A stretch of DNA of 64,000 nt from Paenibacillus sp. FSL R5-0517. Lineage in GTDB: Bacteria > Bacillota > Bacilli > Paenibacillales > Paenibacillaceae. The position numbers were made by a program, and so were the translations under genes. The stretch's first letter is position 1, and the number at the start of each line of letters is the position of its first letter. The notes below the pieces were generated by a model. The model was given only the letters and a program-made list of their open reading frames with translations, was not told the DNA's origin and searched no databases. This document shows, piece by piece, positions 8,779-15,885 of this stretch. The stretch is from assembly GCF_037974355.1 (NCBI RefSeq), contig NZ_CP150235.1:5394001-5458000 (forward strand), written 5' to 3'.

Positions 8779-9120
8779 CAAAAAAATCCCTCGCCCTGTC
8801 GCTGTATATACAGCAAACAAAGGGACGAGAGATTGTGTAATATACATTCACCCGTGGTACCACCCACATTTCGGAAACCTGACACTTTAGCCGTTCAGGT
8901 GATCTCTGATGATTCAGGATTGCCTATTGCACCCTGATCAAGCAGATATTCCGCTCTACGTGTAACGCACGTCCTGCGCAGGCCGGCTACTGGTCAACAG
9001 ATCATGTCTGCCATGTTCGCCGTCTGTTCTCGGGGAAGTCATTCGTCCGCTCATCAAGAGAATCCTTACAGCCTGGGGATTCCTCTCTGGTCATGTGGGC
9101 ACGGAGTACTTGGTCCCGTC
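8779..9120 (-). promoter_or_regulatory. T-box riboswitch of the hisS-aspS operon
   Basis: Read on the minus strand, the leader contains the T-box core GGGTGGTACCACGGGT (8851-8866) followed by a terminator (stem CTCGTCCCT/AGGGCGAG then seven T, 8779-8838). Upstream is a Stem I region with an AGTA element near its base, AGAGAGGAATCC pairing with GGATTCTCT, and a 3-prime strand reading GAATGAC before CTTCC-type closing bases. I read GAC (Asp, near 9025) as the likely specifier codon; this is tentative. The T-box senses uncharged tRNA and antiterminates transcription of the synthetase genes. Confidence 0.9.
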
Positions 9121-9131
9121 ATCAAATCAGT

Positions 9132-9160
9132 AATATAGTTCAAAAATCGACTTGTATTGA
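9132..9160 (-). promoter_or_regulatory. probable promoter of the hisS-aspS T-box leader
   Basis: TATATT at 9132-9137 is 12 bases before the T-box structure and has a weak -35 (TCAATA, 9155-9160) at 17 bases. A better -35-like TTGACT (9165-9170) is too far away. Confidence 0.4.
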
Positions 9161-9343
9161 CTATAGTCAACGTATTATTTTCTGATTGTAATGAACCGCA
9201 GTGCTAAAGTCAAGGGTTAACATGAAAAGATAGCATTAAAAAAATTCTAAGCACACGCCGTACTGGATAGAGAGTACACTCCAATTATGGCGGATAGAAG
9301 CTGGATTCCTCAAACGAATTCCAACTCCAATCCCTACATAACT

Positions 9344-10612
9344 CTATTGTTTCAGCATCCACTTCAGCAGATCAGGCATGCTCGCCCATAGACGGGAGTG
9401 CATAATGACATATTCAATCGCTTCATTGGAATCGCCCATTCCGACAAAATCAGGGAGGTTATGCGGCAGGCGTTTCAAACCCAGCAGGTAATCCGGCACA
9501 TGTTTGTTCATCCCCCGAGCCACACGGTACAGCTTTTCGAGCTGCGAGGTGATTCCATTTTTCTTATACTCCAGAATGATCTGGTCATAGGCAAAGGCCG
9601 TTGAGGCGACACCTTTTCCATACTTCGCCATCAATTGTTCTGCATGCTTCAATTGGTTGCTGTACAAATACACAGCAGCGAGCAGGTAACGTGCTCCGGT
9701 ATTGTCTTCCGTATTAAGTTCCAGCAACCGCTCCAGGGTTTGTGCCGCTTCTTGGGTATCCCCACCAAACCAGCAAGATTCCGCGTAGCTTTTGCATACC
9801 CGGATATATGGACGAGTCTCTTGAAGCCCCCAGAAGTGCCCTTTGTTCTTCTCAAAAAACAGGTCACCCAGTTCGCGTTCTCCAGCAGCAATTCCGGCCT
9901 TGAGGTAAGCCCGTGCATCTGACTCGTTGTCCGATTCCTCAGCCAGTATAAGATATGCATCCGAGCTGTCAGGATATACCTCCAGCACCGTTTTCGCCAG
10001 TTGTATTCTGCGTTTGGCAGAACTGGCTTCTCTCGCCTTATGTAGCAGAGCCTCCGCTTTGTCCTTTGGTGTACCTGGACCGTTCAGCACCATCAGCTCG
10101 TCCGTTTCGCCGCCCATTCCGTATTCTTCAATGTAACTGAACATCTCATTGACCTTCCGGGAGATTGTACCTGTCGTCACCTCATATTTAGTGGCCATAT
10201 CAGGTTTTGAGACATTGAAGCCGTATTCCTCGGACAGCAAATATTCAATTGCAGCACAGAAGGAACCTGTCTTCTTCACAGTGGGGCGCGTCTGGCGGGA
10301 ATAACCGTTCCATAACATCAGAGCTTCCGAAATCAGCTCCCCCTCGTATTGGTTCCGCATGTTCTCAATCAGCTCCAGGGCCAACTGTTCGTGAGAAGGA
10401 TGTTCCCATTTCAGCTCTTGCGTTACCAACCTTTTCAGTTTGGTTGGAGTCAGCTTGCTCTCAGGCTGAACTGTAGCTTCTTGGACAGGCTGCTCCGTTG
10501 ATATCAGGCGCAGTATAGATTCTGCGGGTGAGGACTCCTTATTCAAACAGCACTTCTTATATTTTTTCCCACTTCCGCATGGGCATAACTCATTTCTTCC
10601 AACCTTACTCAA
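9344..10612 (-). CDS. SEC-C motif protein with ST7-like TPR domain
   Basis: A 422-residue protein of unknown function. The N-terminus holds a zinc-binding SEC-C motif (NELCPCGSGKKYKKCC, residues 7-22), as at the SecA C-terminus. Residues 95-175 contain a helical segment with a helix-turn-helix-like stretch (MATKYEVTTGTISRKVNEMF). Residues 255-420 read like the ST7/TPR family: TRPYIRVCKSYAESCWFGGD, LLELNTEDNTGARYLLAAVY, KHVPDYLLGLKRLP and a final GDSNEAIEYV. The start follows from ATG plus SEC-C placement; the upstream sequence AAGGGGG (10622-10628) is the likely ribosome site. No terminator is seen before the T-box promoter. Monocistronic as far as visible. A ribosome- or translocon-linked role is possible but unproven. 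Confidence 0.75.
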   Translation of the reverse strand: MSKVGRNELCPCGSGKKYKKCCLNKESSPAESILRLISTEQPVQEATVQPESKLTPTKLKRLVTQELKWEHPSHEQLALELIENMRNQYEGELISEALMLWNGYSRQTRPTVKKTGSFCAAIEYLLSEEYGFNVSKPDMATKYEVTTGTISRKVNEMFSYIEEYGMGGETDELMVLNGPGTPKDKAEALLHKAREASSAKRRIQLAKTVLEVYPDSSDAYLILAEESDNESDARAYLKAGIAAGERELGDLFFEKNKGHFWGLQETRPYIRVCKSYAESCWFGGDTQEAAQTLERLLELNTEDNTGARYLLAAVYLYSNQLKHAEQLMAKYGKGVASTAFAYDQIILEYKKNGITSQLEKLYRVARGMNKHVPDYLLGLKRLPHNLPDFVGMGDSNEAIEYVIMHSRLWASMPDLLKWMLKQ

Positions 10613-11050
10613 AACTAATTCCCCCTTAAATCTGTCACTAGCCAGTTGTATGAGAACACAGTTGCATTAACATTTAGGTGCCGTTTCTCGTACGAGGCAT
10701 TCTATATGATTTGCAGTTTCCAGCGAGCAAGCAGAACGGCTACCCCGCCCTTGTATAAGGACGGGGCGTTTCTGCGAGTATTAGAAGGATTAAAGACAAC
10801 CCGAAACTCCTTTTATACTGTTCATGTGCAATAAGGCGGTTCTCTCTGGCGATGTGTTCCTCATACACACTGTCGTTGAATTGCATTCGCCTGAGCCCAA
10901 ATGCTAAATGCTTGCTTGATGCTTGATATACCATCCGATGAAGCTAAACTATGAAACAACTGGCTTTAATATATTCGAATCCATTCCTCTATTCTAGCAA
11001 AAATTATATAAAGGGGTAAGCTTTACACAAAACATATACATTTTCATTGC
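10613..11050. other. intergenic region without a supported gene
   Basis: About 440 bases without a frame that has a ribosome site. It holds a palindrome CTCGTACGAG (10687-10696) and a strong GC-rich hairpin CCCCGCCCTT/AAGGACGGGG (10743-10766) lacking a good T-run on either strand. The latter could end a short forward transcript or be a structural relic. Confidence 0.4.
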
Positions 11051-11122
11051 AAAAAAATAGCCTGCACACGGTGTGCAGGCTCAAAAGATATATAAAAAAA
11101 GGGGGTCATGTGTGTTATTATA
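11051..11122 (-). ncRNA. candidate C-rich small RNA (promoter -10 plus strong terminator)
   Basis: A perfect TATAAT (11117-11122, minus strand) would start a transcript near 11110. The RNA would begin ACACACATGACCCCC, continue with a U-rich stretch and end in a perfect 11-base stem AGCCTGCACAC/GTGTGCAGGCT (11059-11081) followed by seven T. That gives about 60 bases with an exposed C-run, a feature of Firmicute small RNAs that pair with Shine-Dalgarno sequences. The -35 is poor (CATAAG at 18 bases), and a 19-bp palindrome lies just upstream, so activation by a regulator is possible. The terminator is clear, the RNA gene is inferred. Confidence 0.4.
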
Positions 11123-11150
11123 AGCCCACTATGTTAAAGGCTTATGTAAC

Positions 11151-11169
11151 TAATATTACAGTAATATTA
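11151..11169. promoter_or_regulatory. perfect 19-bp palindrome, operator-like
   Basis: TAATATTAC-A-GTAATATTA is a 9+1+9 inverted repeat lying about 30 bases upstream of the -10 of the candidate small RNA and 50 bases after the terminator of the 148-aa protein gene. It does not match a Fur, PerR, Zur, Rex or Fnr consensus that I recognise. Confidence 0.45.
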
Positions 11170-11212
11170 CAAAAATGATAGCGCTTTATTTCTTTGAAAA
11201 GTATAGACATAA

Positions 11213-11262
11213 TTAAAAGCCCTTGCACATTACTCGACTCTGTAGTCAAGCAGTGCAAGGGC
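11213..11262 (-). terminator. terminator after the 148-aa protein gene
   Basis: Ten-base perfect stem GCCCTTGCAC/GTGCAAGGGC (11219-11228 and 11253-11262) with a 24-base loop, followed on the minus strand by TTTTAATT. It begins 17 bases after the stop codon. Confidence 0.75.
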
Positions 11263-11278
11263 AAAAGGGATCTACACG

Positions 11279-11725
11279 TTAATTCAGTTCTTCCACATAG
11301 GCATGGTTGGAACGAAGCTTATGAACAATCTCGTCATAGTCCTCATCCCTTACTTTGGCAGACAGAACATAGTGCAGATCATCATAATCGGCCGAAGACA
11401 CGTCTGCAGCATCCAGCATGTCTCCATCCTCATTCACTCTGTCACGAGAGTCCCGTTCTGCATCACGATCCACATTGGATACCACAGGGATCACATTTTC
11501 GCTGGCTGGAACACCGGGAGCAGCACCAACACCCATTGCTCCGTTCGTGCCTACACCACCCGCAGTATTATATGGTACCAGTGGTACCATAACACGCGTG
11601 TCTCTACCAATCGCACTATCGAGTTGACCTACTTCCAAATGCTCTGTACGGAACGTCTGAAGTGAAGTTCTTGCTCCCTCCGCCTCGTCTTCGGTTCGAA
11701 AATACGCCTGAATATGTTTTGTCAT
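11279..11725 (-). CDS. 148-aa acidic protein, general-stress-like, function unknown
   Basis: I do not recognise a characterised homologue. The protein has a small alpha/beta N-terminal part (TKHIQAYFRTEDEAEGARTS), a Gly/Ala/Val-rich flexible middle, a strongly acidic stretch (DRDAERDSRDRVNEDGD) and a C-terminal alpha/beta part (LHYVLSAKVRDEDYDEIVHK). Two halves around a flexible linker resemble the YflT/GS17M general stress proteins, but this is only a texture match. The start at 11725 has AAGGAGGG seven bases upstream; a longer frame to 11779 lacks one. It follows the DJ-1/PfpI gene with a 120-base gap and ends at its own terminator. Confidence 0.75.
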   Translation of the reverse strand: MTKHIQAYFRTEDEAEGARTSLQTFRTEHLEVGQLDSAIGRDTRVMVPLVPYNTAGGVGTNGAMGVGAAPGVPASENVIPVVSNVDRDAERDSRDRVNEDGDMLDAADVSSADYDDLHYVLSAKVRDEDYDEIVHKLRSNHAYVEELN

Positions 11726-11814
11726 GTCAAACCCTCCTTTTTCGGAATGAAATGCAAACGTGAAGTTTGTATAAGTCACGATGTAACGTAGTTACAATAC
11801 TTCAATGTATGTCA

Positions 11815-11844
11815 GTTAAAACTGGTGAAGTTAAAACTGGTGAA
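11815..11844. repeat. tandem 15-bp direct repeat (two units plus a partial third)
   Basis: The unit GTTAAAACTGGTGAA occurs twice in tandem at 11815-11829 and 11830-11844 and continues with GTTAAA. It lies directly downstream of the stop codon of the DJ-1/PfpI gene and upstream of the next gene. Confidence 0.85.
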
Positions 11845-11845
11845 G

Positions 11846-12352
11846 TTAAATCACTTTTAACAGTTCACGCACAAATGCTGGCTCATCTTCAGGCGTTCGG
11901 GATGTAATATAGTTTCCATCCACAACAGCCTCATGATCCTTGAACTCTGCTCCTGCGTTTACCATGTCATCCTTGAGCGGTGGATAGGATGTAATCGTAC
12001 GGCCTTTCAACAGATCGGCACTAGCCAAAATCTGCGGACCATGGCATATCGCCGCGATTGGTTTCTTCGCACTGTTGATCTCGGTGACAAACTTCAAGAT
12101 GTGCGCATCACTTCGCAAATTCTCAGGGGATGATCCACCAGGAATCACGACTGCATCATACTCTGAAGCGGATGCGTCAGCAATCGCCTTATCTGTCGTA
12201 TAGGAGGCTTTTCCTCCTTTACCTTTAAGGGTCTCACCAGCTTTTAAACCGATAATCTCCACTTCGTGTCCAGCTTTTTTTACTTCGTCATACGGCACCT
12301 GCATCTCCGAATCTTCAAAGTCATTCGCCAATAAAAAAGCAACTTTACTCAT
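11846..12352 (-). CDS. DJ-1/PfpI family protein (YfkM/YraA-type general stress protein)
   Basis: A 168-residue class I glutamine amidotransferase-like protein. The nucleophile elbow AICHGPQ (Cys at about residue 103) is followed by ILASADLLKGRTITSYPPL, both hallmarks of the PfpI/YhbO/YfkM subgroup; the N-terminal KVAFLLANDFEDSEM also fits, with the conserved Glu. Members act as deglycases, chaperones or proteases in stress; which applies here is unknown. AAAGGAG lies upstream of the ATG. A possible sigma-B-type promoter is about 90 bases upstream. It is the first gene of a likely stress pair with the 148-aa gene. Confidence 0.9.
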   Translation of the reverse strand: MSKVAFLLANDFEDSEMQVPYDEVKKAGHEVEIIGLKAGETLKGKGGKASYTTDKAIADASASEYDAVVIPGGSSPENLRSDAHILKFVTEINSAKKPIAAICHGPQILASADLLKGRTITSYPPLKDDMVNAGAEFKDHEAVVDGNYITSRTPEDEPAFVRELLKVI

Positions 12353-12439
12353 AATGTATGTTCTCCTTTCCGTGTTCGAACTTTCTTTATGAATCGGGCC
12401 TTGCAGTACAATGGCACTTCGTTGTGCCTCGTTTTGTTA

Positions 12440-12465
12440 TTACCCTCACCAGAGCAATTTATAAC
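12440..12465 (-). promoter_or_regulatory. possible sigma-B-type promoter of the DJ-1/PfpI gene
   Basis: On the minus strand GTTATA (12460-12465), 14 bases, then GGGTAA (12440-12445) resembles the sigma-B consensus GTTTAA-N13-15-GGGTAT. It lies about 90 bases before the start codon. Whether this organism has sigma-B is not known from the window. Confidence 0.3.
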
Positions 12466-12532
12466 AATCCGATGTAATTTCATTTTCTAGGAAAATCGAC
12501 TAACGAGTATTTTATAAAAATCAACTCATGAC

Positions 12533-12569
12533 AAAAAGACCTGATTCGGTGAGGAATCAGGTCTTTTTC
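12533..12569. terminator. bidirectional Rho-independent terminator
   Basis: Ten-base perfect stem GACCTGATTC/GAATCAGGTC with loop GGTGAG, flanked by five A on the left and five T on the right, so it works on both strands. It ends the small ORF transcript coming from the right and insulates the stress pair. Confidence 0.85.
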
Positions 12570-12616
12570 AAAATCTGTATAATCCAAATTTCAGATGTTT
12601 ATACAAGTGTGGACAA

Positions 12617-12784
12617 TCAAGATCGCGGAAGATGACTCTGTTTCCCTTTGTCGGAATCCTCAAGTGCCCAGATCGTTGCAACACACTCAGCAGCCGCACG
12701 GGCAAGATGCAATGATTCATACAGGTTGCCAGGGAGTAACAAAGGTTCTGTACGGATACGTGTTTCTTTCGCAGATTGGCGCAT
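12617..12784 (-). CDS. 55-aa small protein, unknown function
   Basis: A short frame from the ATG at 12784 encodes 55 residues starting MRQSAKETRIRTEPLLLPG and containing the alpha-helical stretch NLYESLHLARAAAECVATIW, ending in a polar charged tail. AAAGGAG lies 13 bases before the ATG, rather far. The predicted composition (Ala/Leu/Glu-rich helix) is more protein-like than the two overlapping longer frames (12568-12810 minus, 12595-12786 plus), which are rich in Cys/His and lack ribosome sites. It lies downstream of dtd and 48 bases upstream of a terminator. No family recognised. Confidence 0.5.
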   Translation of the reverse strand: MRQSAKETRIRTEPLLLPGNLYESLHLARAAAECVATIWALEDSDKGKQSHLPRS

Positions 12785-12875
12785 AATTGGCTGGATACTC
12801 CTTTGATCATAAAATAGTCATCAACGAATTATCCTTCATTATGGCCTGAACCCGAAGAAATTATGCACGTGGTTC

Positions 12876-13322
12876 CTAACGAACCGGACTTTCAAGCATC
12901 AAAGTCACGGGTCCCCAGTTGGTAAATGTTACATCCATCATCGCTCCGAAACGGCCGGTTTCAACCTGAATCCCTTTATCTCGTAAAAGTTGATTAAACG
13001 TCTCATATAAACGTTCTGCCGCTTCCGGTCGGGCCGCAGCTGCAAAGCTAGGACGCTTTCCTTTGCGACAATCTCCGTACAGGGTGAACTGGGAAACGGA
13101 CAGTACAGCACCGCCTACATCAAGCAGGCTGAGGTTCATCTTCTCCTGATCATCCTCAAATATCCGTAACCCGCTAATTTTGTCAGCCAGATACTGAGCA
13201 TCCTTCTCCGTGTCCTCATGGGTAATACCTACGAGCAACATTAATCCGGATTCGATCTTACCCGTCAGTTCGTCTCCCACAGTCACCTGAGCCTCTTTAC
13301 AGCGTTGAACAAGCACCCTCAT
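12876..13322 (-). CDS. dtd: D-aminoacyl-tRNA deacylase
   Basis: A 148-residue enzyme that hydrolyses D-aminoacyl-tRNA. Seen motifs are MRVLVQRCKEAQVTV at the N-terminus, the SQFTLYGD loop (about residue 77-84) and the NWGPVT cis-Gly-Pro motif near the C-terminus (written NWGPVTLMLESP here). Family length is 145-150. It starts 12 bases after the rel stop, with TAAGGAG overlapping that stop, so the two are translated as a pair as in other Bacillales. Confidence 0.95.
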   Translation of the reverse strand: MRVLVQRCKEAQVTVGDELTGKIESGLMLLVGITHEDTEKDAQYLADKISGLRIFEDDQEKMNLSLLDVGGAVLSVSQFTLYGDCRKGKRPSFAAAARPEAAERLYETFNQLLRDKGIQVETGRFGAMMDVTFTNWGPVTLMLESPVR

Positions 13323-13334
13323 CTTACAGGCTCC

Positions 13335-15512
13335 TTACTGCATAATCCGATGCACCGAATAGACATCTTTCACCCGTTTGATCCGATCTACAACGGATTG
13401 CAGATGATCCGTATTACGAATCAGAATTGTGACGTGCACCAATGCTAATTTATTTTTATCTGTCCGTCCGGTAACGGCAGAAATATTGGTTTTACTTTCG
13501 GATACAGCCTGAAGTACCTCGTTAAGCAAGCCATTCCGATCATGGCCTGTAATCTCAATATCCACACTGTAACTCGCTTCGATATTCTCTTCCCACTCAA
13601 CCTCAATCACACGTGCTGCTTCTTCTCCGTCTGCACTTGTCGGAATATTCGGACAGTCACTACGGTGCACGGAAACACCCCGTCCGCGTGTAACGTATCC
13701 GATAATGTCATCCCCTGGCACAGGATTACAGCATCGTGCAAATCGAACAAGCAGATTATCGATGCCCTTGACACGAATGCCATTGGTTGGTCGATTTCTC
13801 CGTTCCGGTGCAGGTTTCAGCTCGCGCATCTCGGAATTCAATTCCAGCAAACTGGACTCTTCCTGCTCTTTACGGAGTTTTTCAGTTGCTTTGGTTACGA
13901 TCTGTGCAGCAGTAATTCCACCGAAGCCAACAGCTGCAAGCATGTCCTCAATATCATTAAACGCATATTTTTTGGCAGCTTCCATCAACTTGTCATCCGT
14001 CATCCACGCAGAAGGATCAAGCCCCATGCGTTTCAATTCACGCTCACAGCTCTCTCGACCTTTTTCAACGTTTTCTTCACGGCGTTCCTTCTTGAACCAT
14101 TGTTTGATCTTCGCTCGTGCATGAGAAGATTTCGCAATTTTCAACCAGTCCTGGCTAGGTCCGTAAGAATGTTTGGACGTCAAAATTTCGATGATATCAC
14201 CTGTCTTCAGATGATAGTCCAGCGGAACAATTCGACCGTTCACTTTGGCACCGATGGTCCGATTACCAACCTCCGTATGGATTCGATAAGCAAAATCCAA
14301 AGGAACAGACCCAATTGGCAATTCAATGACTTCTCCTTTTGGCGTAAATACAAATACCAGATCCGAGAAGAAATCCATTTTGAGCGATTCTACGAATTCT
14401 GACGCGTCCTGTGCTTCATTTTGGAGTTCAAGAATTTCGCGGAAGAACGTAATTTTATCTTCGAATTGCGGACCTGCCGCTGCGCCTTCCTTATACGCCC
14501 AGTGAGCAGCGATACCAAATTCAGCAGTCCGGTGCATATCCCATGTCCGAATCTGTACCTCGGTTGGTTCGCCATTTGGACCGACTACCGTTGTATGCAG
14601 CGATTGATACATATTCGCCTTCGGCATCGCAATATAGTCTTTAAAGCGTCCAGGCATCGGTTTCCATAACGTGTGTATAATTCCCAGGGTAGCATAACAA
14701 TCCTTGATATTATCCACAATAATACGAATGGCAAGCAGATCATAAATTTCGTTAAACTGCTTGTTTTTGGTCGTCATTTTCTTGAACACGCTGTAGATAT
14801 GCTTCGGGCGGCCCGAAAGGTCTGCCTGAATGCCCATCTCATCGAGTTTGTTCGTAATTCCGTCCATAACCGTATCAATATATTGCTCACGTTCGGCACG
14901 CTTTTTGTGCATCAGGTTTGCAATACGGTAATATTGCTGCGGATTCAAATAACGGAGGGCGATGTCCTCCATTTCCCATTTGATCGCAGAGATCCCCAGA
15001 CGGTTCGCAATCGGACAGAAAATTTCCAGCGTCTCATATGAAATCCGGCGCTGGCTTTCTTCCGACTGAAACTTGAGTGTCCGCATATTATGCAGACGGT
15101 CAGCCAATTTGATCACGATGACACGGATGTCCTGCGCCATGGCGATGAACATTTTGCGGTAGTTCTCGTTCTGCTGTTCTTCCTTGGAGCGGAACTTAAT
15201 ACGTTCCAGCTTCGTCAAGCCGTCAACAAGCATGGCACACGTATTGCCGAAATGATTGCGGATCTCTTCAAGTGAGACCGTAGTATCCTCTACTACATCA
15301 TGAAGAAGCGCTGCTATTATGGAGATGGTGTCCATCTGCATGTTCACAACAATGTCGGCAACCGCAAGCGGATGCAGAATATACGGTTCTCCCGATTTTC
15401 GCGTCTGTCCATGGTGGGCCTGATCAGCAAATTCGTAAGCTTCTCGTATGCGCACCAGATCGGGTTCTTTGATATATGCCCCGGCCTTCTCGAGTAATTG
15501 CTCTATGCCCAT
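13335..15512 (-). CDS. rel: bifunctional (p)ppGpp synthetase/hydrolase RelA/SpoT family
   Basis: A 725-residue Rel protein that makes and degrades (p)ppGpp in the stringent response. Order of domains: HD hydrolase (HHGQTRKSGEPYILHPLAV at 32-50; ALLHDVVEDT at 67-76), synthetase (RPKHIYSVFKKM near 235 and FKDYIAMPKANMYQSLHT near 290), TGS (from LVFVFTPKGEVIELP near 390), a CC/zinc-finger-like region (VRFARCCNPVPGDDIIGYV near 585) and a C-terminal ACT domain. Both catalytic domains look intact. It forms a unit with dtd. The ribosome site is modest. The usual neighbour apt is displaced by an inserted permease gene. Confidence 0.96.
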   Translation of the reverse strand: MGIEQLLEKAGAYIKEPDLVRIREAYEFADQAHHGQTRKSGEPYILHPLAVADIVVNMQMDTISIIAALLHDVVEDTTVSLEEIRNHFGNTCAMLVDGLTKLERIKFRSKEEQQNENYRKMFIAMAQDIRVIVIKLADRLHNMRTLKFQSEESQRRISYETLEIFCPIANRLGISAIKWEMEDIALRYLNPQQYYRIANLMHKKRAEREQYIDTVMDGITNKLDEMGIQADLSGRPKHIYSVFKKMTTKNKQFNEIYDLLAIRIIVDNIKDCYATLGIIHTLWKPMPGRFKDYIAMPKANMYQSLHTTVVGPNGEPTEVQIRTWDMHRTAEFGIAAHWAYKEGAAAGPQFEDKITFFREILELQNEAQDASEFVESLKMDFFSDLVFVFTPKGEVIELPIGSVPLDFAYRIHTEVGNRTIGAKVNGRIVPLDYHLKTGDIIEILTSKHSYGPSQDWLKIAKSSHARAKIKQWFKKERREENVEKGRESCERELKRMGLDPSAWMTDDKLMEAAKKYAFNDIEDMLAAVGFGGITAAQIVTKATEKLRKEQEESSLLELNSEMRELKPAPERRNRPTNGIRVKGIDNLLVRFARCCNPVPGDDIIGYVTRGRGVSVHRSDCPNIPTSADGEEAARVIEVEWEENIEASYSVDIEITGHDRNGLLNEVLQAVSESKTNISAVTGRTDKNKLALVHVTILIRNTDHLQSVVDRIKRVKDVYSVHRIMQ

Positions 15513-15885
15513 TCTGATCTGTTCCGTGTCCTTTCTATACCAAATGGAACCCGTGACATTGCTGCAACACAGGTTCCCCGTAAAAGTAATTTCCTATAAT
15601 TATGACGCTTCGCCCGTTTCCCGTCAACTGCTGACGAATAAGAGCGCTTAACCATTTTTTATATTGGTGCTCTGTATTACTTTTAACCCGTTTCCCTATA
15701 ACTCACAAGGGATTGAATGTATTTCTTATTTCTTTTGTATTATTGCCGTTATTTGCTGAAATAGAAGGAAAATTCATGAAAATATAAATTCTACCGCTCT
15801 GCTGCGTCAAAAATGTTATTGCTTAATTAAGAGAAACTCTGTAATCTATTGAAAGTTTGTGTTTCGGAAAAGGAGATGAAGTTCA
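15513..15885. other. intergenic region between divergent rel and uracil permease genes
   Basis: 373 bases that should carry the rel promoter (minus) and the permease promoter (plus, at 15819-15847). Apart from that promoter and AT-rich stretches, I see no structured element and no frame with a ribosome site. Confidence 0.5.
15819..15847 (+). promoter_or_regulatory. promoter of the uracil permease gene
   Basis: TTGCTT (15819-15824), 17 bases, TAATCT (15842-15847), followed by a short leader and AAAAGGAG before the TTG start at 15886. No PyrR attenuator fits in the short leader. Confidence 0.45.

Noticed and set aside
10646..10934. 62- and 64-aa frames in the intergenic region
   Set aside because: No ribosome site, and they run through a GC-rich hairpin.
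11101..11140. Nine-codon ORF with a good ribosome site (AAAGGGGGTC before ATG) on the plus strand
   Set aside because: Only nine codons, no supporting promoter, and the sequence is better read as the C-rich end of a minus-strand transcript.
12568..12810. 80-aa minus-strand frame and a 63-aa plus-strand frame
   Set aside because: Neither has a ribosome site. The composition is unlike the neighbours; the 55-aa frame at 12617-12784 is a better candidate.
15740..15885. PyrR-type attenuator before the uracil permease gene
   Set aside because: The leader after the -10 is about 35 bases, with no terminator or antiterminator pairing.
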